A stretch of 64,000 nucleotides of DNA, taken from contig JAFSTE010000012.1 in NCBI GenBank assembly GCA_017450645.1, positions 82,205 to 146,204 of the forward strand, written 5' to 3'. Positions 59,255 to 64,000 of the stretch are shown in pieces (the stretch's first letter is position 1; each line of letters starts with the position of its first letter). Source of the stretch: Eubacterium sp. Lineage in GTDB: Bacteria > Bacillota > Clostridia > Oscillospirales > Acutalibacteraceae. The notes under the pieces are model-generated. The model was not told the DNA's origin and ran no database searches. It saw only the letters and a program-made list of their open reading frames with translations. Position numbers and translations under genes: made by a program.

Positions 59255-60025
59255 ATGAAAAAGATTTTAGCAATTCTTCTTGCAGTTGCACTGCTTGCGG
59301 TAACTTTCGTTGCATGCTCAAAGGCATCTGACGAAACACAGAACACTGAGAATCAGGAAGCTGCAAAAGAGACACTCGTTATGGCTACAAACGCTGAGTT
59401 CCCGCCGTACGAATACCACGAGGGCGACGCTATCGTAGGTATCGACGCAGAAATCGCACAGGCTATCGCTGACAAGCTCGGTATGGAGCTTAAGATTGAG
59501 GACGTTGCATTTGACTCAATCATCCCCGGCGTTCAGGCTAAGAAGTACGATATGGGTATGGCAGGTATGACCGTAACCGACGAAAGACTTGAGAGCGTAA
59601 ACTTCTCTACATCTTATGCTAAGGGCGTTCAGGTTGTTATCGTTAAGAACGATTCCGACATCAAGTCAGTTGACGACCTTAAGGACAAGAAAATCGGCGT
59701 TCAGACCTCTACAACAGGCGATATCTACGCTTCCGACGATTTCGGCGAGGAGAACGTTACAAAGTACGACAACGGCGCTGTTGCAGTTCAGGCACTTGTT
59801 TCGGGCAAGGTTGACTGCGTAATCATCGACAACGAGCCTGCAAAGAGCTATGTTGAAGCTAACGAAGGTCTTAAGATTCTTGAAACATCTTATGTTGAAG
59901 AGGACTATGCAATCTGCTTTAACAAAGAGAACACAGAGCTTATGGACAAGGTAAACGCTGCTCTTGAGGAGCTTATCGCAGACGGCACAGTTGAAAAAAT
60001 CGTTGCTAAGTACATCAAGGCTTAA
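59255..60025 (+). CDS. Amino acid ABC transporter substrate-binding lipoprotein
   Basis: The 256-residue protein has lipobox FVAC (Cys21) after MKKILAILLAVALLAVT. The SBP_bac_3 domain follows: LVMATNAEFPPYEYHEGD, GIDAEIAQAIADKLGMELKI and GMAGMTVTDERLESVNFS. The short acidic linker after the Cys is typical of lipoproteins. It shares the fold with the minus-strand SBP but only modest identity, so the ligands may differ. AAGGAGATT precedes the ATG. Confidence 0.95.
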   Translation: MKKILAILLAVALLAVTFVACSKASDETQNTENQEAAKETLVMATNAEFPPYEYHEGDAIVGIDAEIAQAIADKLGMELKIEDVAFDSIIPGVQAKKYDMGMAGMTVTDERLESVNFSTSYAKGVQVVIVKNDSDIKSVDDLKDKKIGVQTSTTGDIYASDDFGEENVTKYDNGAVAVQALVSGKVDCVIIDNEPAKSYVEANEGLKILETSYVEEDYAICFNKENTELMDKVNAALEELIADGTVEKIVAKYIKA

Positions 60026-60045
60026 TTAATTGACGCATTTACTGC

Positions 60046-60069
60046 AGGGCGGCTTGTCCGCCCTTGTTT
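60046..60069 (+). terminator. Hairpin between binding protein and permease genes
   Basis: The stem AGGGCGG / CCGCCCT with a CTTGT loop runs into TGTTTTAT. It probably reduces readthrough so that more binding protein is made than permease. Confidence 0.7.
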
Positions 60070-60104
60070 TATGAATAACACTCCGAAAAAGAGGAATTGT
60101 AATT

Positions 60105-60836
60105 ATGCCAATTACTTTATCTATAGCAGAAAAATTTACCGCTGCTTTTGTTGAGGAGCAGAGGTATATGCAATATGTTAACGGCTTTTTAAACACGCTC
60201 AGAATCACCGGCGGCGCGCTGCTTGTGGGTGTAATTATCGGCGTGCTTATTGCGGCTGTAAGAACCTCGTTTGACAAAAACAAAGAGGCTATGAAGCTAA
60301 AGGGCGGAATAGGTTACTACACTCTTGCCGTGCTTAACGCGATATGCAAGGTGTACCTTACCGTTATACGCGGAACACCTGTTGTTGTACAGCTTATGAT
60401 AATGTACTTCGTTGTCTTTGCTTCGTCGAGTAACGGCGTAGTCGTGGGCATACTTGCCTTCGGTATCAACTCGGGCGCATATGTTGCCGAGATATTCAGA
60501 GCGGGCATTATGTCGATTGACGAGGGTCAGTTTGAGGCAGGACGCTCCATAGGCTTTAACTATGTTCAGACTATGAGATACATCATAATCCCGCAGATGT
60601 TCAAGGCGGTTTTACCGACGCTGTTAAACGAGTTTATCGCGTTGCTCAAAGAAACCTCGGTTGCAGGTTATGTAGGCGTTATCGAGCTCACAAAGGCGGG
60701 CAACATCATAGGCGGACGAATTTTTGAATACTTTATTCCACTTGGAATTGTTGCGCTGATTTATCTTGTAACCGTACTTATTCTCACCGCGCTTGTAAGC
60801 AAGGTTGAAAGGAGGCTGAAGAAGAGTGAACGATAA
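60105..60836 (+). CDS. Amino acid ABC transporter permease
   Basis: The 243-residue protein has five hydrophobic segments with [35 protein letters not shown] and [20 protein letters not shown], the HisM/GlnP family pattern. The first 25 residues ([20 protein letters not shown]) form an amphipathic extension. Its end overlaps the ATPase gene by 11 bp, and the ribosome site GGAGG for that gene lies inside it. Confidence 0.93.
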   Translation: MPITLSIAEKFTAAFVEEQRYMQYVNGFLNTLRITGGALLVGVIIGVLIAAVRTSFDKNKEAMKLKGGIGYYTLAVLNAICKVYLTVIRGTPVVVQLMIMYFVVFASSSNGVVVGILAFGINSGAYVAEIFRAGIMSIDEGQFEAGRSIGFNYVQTMRYIIIPQMFKAVLPTLLNEFIALLKETSVAGYVGVIELTKAGNIIGGRIFEYFIPLGIVALIYLVTVLILTALVSKVERRLKKSER

Positions 60837-61569
60837 TGTTTTAATTAATGTTAAAGGGCTTAAAAAGCACTACCTTGACGGCAGCGTTAAGGCGCTTGAC
60901 GGCATCAACCTTGAAATTAAAAAGGGCGAGGTTGTGGTAATTATCGGACCTTCAGGCTCGGGCAAATCAACTGTTTTACGCTCGCTCAACCTTCTTGAAA
61001 TCCCGACGGGCGGCAGCATAATTTTTGACGGTGAGGATTTAACTAATCCTAAGCTCAACATTAACGAGCACCGCCAGAAAATGGGTATGGTGTTCCAGCA
61101 CTTCAACCTGTTCCCGAATATGACCGTGCTTAAAAATATGACAATCGCTCCGATTAAGCTGCTCGGCAAATCCAAGGAAGAAGCCGAAGCAAAGGCGCGC
61201 GAGTTGCTCGAAAGAGTAGGACTCGGCGACAGAGCGGACTCGTATCCGTCGCAGCTTTCGGGCGGTCAGAAGCAGCGTGTTGCAATAGTCCGCGCGCTTT
61301 GTATGGAGCCCGAGGTTATGCTTTTTGACGAGCCGACCTCCGCGCTCGACCCCGAAATGGTAGGCGAGGTTTTGCAGGTTATGAAAAGACTTGCCGAAGA
61401 GGGCATGACTATGGTTGTAGTAACGCACGAAATGGGCTTTGCAAAAGAGGTGGCGACAAGAATAGTATTTATGGACGGCGGCAAAATACTCGAAGTCGGC
61501 ACGCCCGACGAGATATTCAACAGCCCCAAAGACCCAAGATTAGTAGACTTTTTATCAAAGGTTCTGTAA
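60826..61569 (+). CDS. Amino acid ABC transporter ATP-binding protein (GlnQ-like)
   Basis: The 247-residue ATPase has [55 protein letters not shown] and [19 protein letters not shown]. It starts at GTG 60826, chosen because AGGAGG is 11 bases upstream within the permease gene. It completes the plus-strand importer. A small conserved gene starts 3 bp after the stop and may share the transcript. Confidence 0.95.
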   Translation: MNDNVLINVKGLKKHYLDGSVKALDGINLEIKKGEVVVIIGPSGSGKSTVLRSLNLLEIPTGGSIIFDGEDLTNPKLNINEHRQKMGMVFQHFNLFPNMTVLKNMTIAPIKLLGKSKEEAEAKARELLERVGLGDRADSYPSQLSGGQKQRVAIVRALCMEPEVMLFDEPTSALDPEMVGEVLQVMKRLAEEGMTMVVVTHEMGFAKEVATRIVFMDGGKILEVGTPDEIFNSPKDPRLVDFLSKVL

Positions 61570-61572
61570 CAT

Positions 61573-61839
61573 ATGCAAAGATTTAACGACATAGAATACA
61601 ACAATCCGAACAAGCATTTTACCGATGTCGTTGCGCTGTTTGACAAAGAGGGTAACATCACTCCCCTTTCGATGACCTACGAGGACGAGGAATACGAAAT
61701 CGACAGAGTTATTGATGTACGCCCTGCGGCTTCGCTTAAATCGGGCGGCGCAGGAATACGCTACACCTGCTATGTTGACGGCAAAAAAACTTATCTTTTT
61801 CTCGAAGAAACGCGTTGGTTTTTTGAAATTGTTGAATAA
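61573..61839 (+). CDS. Small conserved protein of unknown function
   Basis: The 88-residue protein reads as a compact beta-rich domain with no signal or membrane segment. ITPLSMTYEDEEYEIDRVID and VRPAASLKSGGAGIRYTCYV look conserved, and it ends TRWFFEIVE. I do not recognise the family. It begins three bases after the ABC ATPase stop and ends at a terminator, so it belongs to the end of that transcript. The aromatic and charged surface suggests binding to nucleic acid or protein, but that is a guess. Confidence 0.6.
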   Translation: MQRFNDIEYNNPNKHFTDVVALFDKEGNITPLSMTYEDEEYEIDRVIDVRPAASLKSGGAGIRYTCYVDGKKTYLFLEETRWFFEIVE

Positions 61840-61841
61840 AC

Positions 61842-61885
61842 AAAATCTCCCTGTACACACTAAGCTGTGAACAGGGGGATTTTTT
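61842..61885 (+). terminator. Terminator whose 3' arm may also be the ypeB ribosome site
   Basis: The stem AAAATCTCCCTGT / ACAGGGGGATTTT has a wobble pair, and its T-run ends directly before the ypeB ATG at 61886. The GGGGGA in the 3' arm is seven bases from that ATG. Confidence 0.8.
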
Positions 61886-63223
61886 ATGACTTTTTTCACA
61901 CACAGGAGCTATGTCAGGCTCGCTTCTTACATCACGGCGTCGCTGGCGATTATTATTGCGCTCGCTATTATTAACACAAATAATATGCGCAGCTACAAGA
62001 CGCAGCTTGAAGCGTCGTACCGTCAGTCGCTCGGCGAGCTTTCGGGCTGTCTTGAATGTGTAAACACGGACCTTACAAAAACGCTTTATTCAAACTCGGA
62101 CAAAGAGATTTACAACCTTTCGCGCGACCTTTTTGCACAGTGTCAGACCGCGAAAAACGCAATAAGCAGGCTGCCCGTTTCGCAAATGGAACTCGGCAAT
62201 GTATATAAGTTTTTAAGCCAGGCGAGCGACTACGCGCAGTACATCGGCAACAAGGTAGAAAGCAATCAGCCGATTACAAAAAAGGAGCACCAAAGCCTTA
62301 ACACGCTGCTATCCTACGCGCAAAAATTTTCAGACTCGGCAAACGAGATGGTGCGCCTGTCACAATCGGGCGCGAGGATTACCGACGGCGCAGTTAAGAG
62401 CAACGAAACAATATCCGTAAAGTCGCTCAGCGCAGATTTTTCAAACGGGGCAAAAAGCTTTGAGAGCTTCCCCACTCTGCTGTACGACGGGCCGTTTTCG
62501 GACGGCGTGCTTAACAAAAAATCCAAGCTCGTATCGCACAGCGAGGTTAAAACGAAGGACGAATGTAAAGACATCGCGGCTTCGGCGCTCGGAGTGGACA
62601 GCAACAAAGTTATTTACTCAACCGACAGCAAGGGCAAGCTCCCCTGCTACAGCTTTAAATGCGGCAGATACACTATTGATGTAACAAAGCAGGGCGGCTA
62701 TGTAAAGTCGATTTTATACTCGGGTGCAATCACCGCCGACGCGATTACCGAGCAAAACGCGCAGAATCTCGCTAAGCGATTTTTAAGCGAGACAGGATAT
62801 AAGAATATGGAAGCGAGCTACTACTCCACCGCCGACAACATCTGTACGATTAATTATGTATATGTGCACAACGCGACATACTGCTACAGCGATTTAATTA
62901 AATGCTCAATAGCGCTTGACAGCGGCAACGTTGTAGGGCTCGACGCTTCGACCTATCTTACAAATCACATTGTAAGAGGCAACTTCAGACCGAGGATTTC
63001 GCAGGCTCAGGCGATGTCAAAGCTATCGCCTTACCTTACGGTTAACGCTATGAAAAGGGCGCTTATTCCAAAAGAAAACGGACGCGAGGTGCAGTGCTGG
63101 GAATTCGCCTGCACAAGCAAGGACACAGGCGAGGACGCGTTAGTGTATATCAACGCGAAAACCGGCGCCGAGGAGGATATAATGCTGCTCCTTTATACCG
63201 ATAACGGAACGCTTGCAAAATAA
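61886..63223 (+). CDS. ypeB: Germination protein YpeB
   Basis: The 445-residue protein has an N-terminal transmembrane segment (YITASLAIIIALAIINT), a helical region with SYKTQLEASYRQSLGELSGC and LSRLP-like RLPVSQMELGNVYKFLSQAS, typical of YpeB, and C-terminal PepSY-like domains (CKDIAASALGVDS, EQNAQNLAKRFLSETGYKN, ISQAQAMSKLSPYL). YpeB stabilises the spore cortex lytic enzyme SleB in forespores. sleB usually lies immediately upstream; here a small unknown gene and an ABC operon are upstream, so SleB must be encoded elsewhere. Confidence 0.92.
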   Translation: MTFFTHRSYVRLASYITASLAIIIALAIINTNNMRSYKTQLEASYRQSLGELSGCLECVNTDLTKTLYSNSDKEIYNLSRDLFAQCQTAKNAISRLPVSQMELGNVYKFLSQASDYAQYIGNKVESNQPITKKEHQSLNTLLSYAQKFSDSANEMVRLSQSGARITDGAVKSNETISVKSLSADFSNGAKSFESFPTLLYDGPFSDGVLNKKSKLVSHSEVKTKDECKDIAASALGVDSNKVIYSTDSKGKLPCYSFKCGRYTIDVTKQGGYVKSILYSGAITADAITEQNAQNLAKRFLSETGYKNMEASYYSTADNICTINYVYVHNATYCYSDLIKCSIALDSGNVVGLDASTYLTNHIVRGNFRPRISQAQAMSKLSPYLTVNAMKRALIPKENGREVQCWEFACTSKDTGEDALVYINAKTGAEEDIMLLLYTDNGTLAK

Positions 63224-63225
63224 AT

Positions 63226-63405
63226 GACCGAGCATAGCGAGAAACCGATTTGTCGCCCCTGCTAAGGGGAGATGTCACGAAGTGACAGAGGGGTGGTCAT
63301 CTTGCTTTTAGATTATGTTAAAAAAACGACCATCCCTCCGTCTGCCTGACGGCAGCCACCTCCCTTTGGCAAGGGAGGCTACGTGGTTACTCGCTGCGCT
63401 CGGAC
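63226..63405. mobile_element. MITE-like palindromic element, copy C (inverted)
   Basis: It is bounded by GACCGAGCATAGCGAG and TTACTCGCTGCGCTCGGAC. It carries CCCCTGCTAAGGGG, TGTCACGAAGTGACA and CCTCCCTTTGGCAAGGGAGG, so it is copy B read in the opposite direction. It begins two bases after the ypeB stop codon. Confidence 0.83.
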
Positions 63406-63475
63406 AATTATTATGAATAATACGAATATTTTTGCAAATAATACAAAAAGACAAATATAGAAAGGAAAATGCAAT

Positions 63476-63790
63476 ATGAAAAGAATTGCAATTATTATCG
63501 GATGCATTATGCTCGCTGCAGCTGTATTTACGGGCTGTAACGGCAAAAACGACGGTAAAATCACAACCGACGCTGTGACATCCACAACTAACGAGGCAAC
63601 CGAAAACGCAACCTCTGATACGACCAAGGGCGAAAAGATGTCCGAGGATATCAGCGACGCGGGCGAGGAAGCTAAGGACAGAGCCGACAAGGTTGGCGAC
63701 GATATAGGCGAGGGCGTTGACGAAGCCGCTGACGGTGTAGGCGACGCAGCAGACAAAGCAGGCGACGCGGTAAGCGACGCGCTTGACTAA
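63476..63790 (+). CDS. Small acidic lipoprotein with Asp-Ala-Gly repeats
   Basis: The 104-residue protein has a signal and lipobox VFTGC (Cys21), a Thr/Asn-rich linker (about 30-55) and an acidic repetitive tail, EEAKDRADKVGDDIGEGVDE and on to DAADKAGDAVSDALD. The tail reads like an 11-residue helical repeat, similar to YtxH-type or LEA-like proteins. It is anchored outside the cytoplasmic membrane. The function is unknown. AAAGGA precedes the ATG. Confidence 0.75.
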   Translation: MKRIAIIIGCIMLAAAVFTGCNGKNDGKITTDAVTSTTNEATENATSDTTKGEKMSEDISDAGEEAKDRADKVGDDIGEGVDEAADGVGDAADKAGDAVSDALD

Positions 63791-63866
63791 AGAAAGAGGC
63801 GGAAGGGGCGCCCGACATAAATATGGTCAGCCCAATAATGGCATATTTTTCGCGATAATTTCGTTA

Positions 63867-63902
63867 AAAATCGGGTTAAGGCGTCAGCCTTAGCCCGATT
63901 TT
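63867..63902 (+). terminator. Terminator after the small lipoprotein gene
   Basis: AAAATCGGGTTAAGGC pairs with GCCTTAGCCCGATTTT (one wobble) around GTCA. The rest to 64000 shows no gene I can support. Confidence 0.8.
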
Positions 63903-64000
63903 ATGCCTTGTTCTAACAAAAAATCTGCTCATTTTTGGGTGCTTTGCAGTTTTGGCAAAGTAATTTTAGGTTATAAAGGCATTACAAAAGCGCCTGCATA

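Overview
The window comes from a low-to-moderate GC, endospore-forming member of the Clostridia. The gene content resembles a gut Ruminococcaceae/Oscillospiraceae-type commensal, but this is inferred from gene families, since no 16S gene is present. Sporulation genes support it: an uninterrupted sigK, sigG, ypeB and a ylbJ-like gene. A GatCAB amidotransferase, strong GGAGG/GGTGAT ribosome binding sites and sigma-A promoters with 17-bp spacers also fit. No prophage, CRISPR array, transposase or complete mobile element is visible. The genome is instead dense in small non-coding repeats.

Layout. 1-9.6 kb: a truncated membrane-protein gene, a CD1247-type zinc-knuckle protein, efp, aroQ, glnA, rpsU, a large secreted fibronectin-III protein, then small housekeeping genes (TfoX-like, CDP-alcohol phosphatidyltransferase, VOC protein, rlmD, corA). 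9.7-18.6 kb: sigK, a GtrA-like membrane protein, a metallophosphoesterase, a GH63-like glycosidase, and a bacterial tyrosine kinase module (CpsC-like activator, CpsD-like kinase with a huge Tyr-Gly-Gly tail, PHP phosphatase) that has no polysaccharide synthesis genes beside it. 18.7-33.4 kb: a GntR-regulated ABC exporter, iron alcohol dehydrogenase, sialidase-like protein, a polytopic GT-C-like protein, sigG, the uracil salvage genes uraA and upp, a ylbJ-like gene, a lipoprotein nuclease and gatCAB. 33.5-45.9 kb: DUF4153-type and DUF2975-type membrane proteins with a small XRE regulator, a GH13 enzyme beside glycogen phosphorylase (alpha-glucan breakdown), a flippase, and proBA. 46-51.8 kb: a membrane protein, hypA and a 938-residue iron-sulfur flavoprotein arranged like one operon, then tRNA-Arg(CCG) with a duplicated 3' end, and a short-chain dehydrogenase. 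52-64 kb: a MATE transporter with an apparently leaderless start, rmuC, alpha-galactosidase, two divergent polar amino-acid ABC transporters, ypeB and a small lipoprotein.

The most unusual structure is intergenic. About fifteen loci carry arrays with an exact 7-bp period. The repeated heptamer differs from locus to locus (AGCTNNN, AATTNNN, ACTCAAG, CAGTGTT, ACCGAGA and others), and many arrays form inverted arms around GC-rich hairpins. A second family of about 190-210 bp palindromic MITE-like elements occurs three times, and its end motif also occurs alone next to heptamer arrays. Other points of interest are the YGG-repeat kinase tail, the HypA/flavoprotein operon without a visible hydrogenase, and the 160-bp tandem duplication of the tRNA-Arg 3' end.
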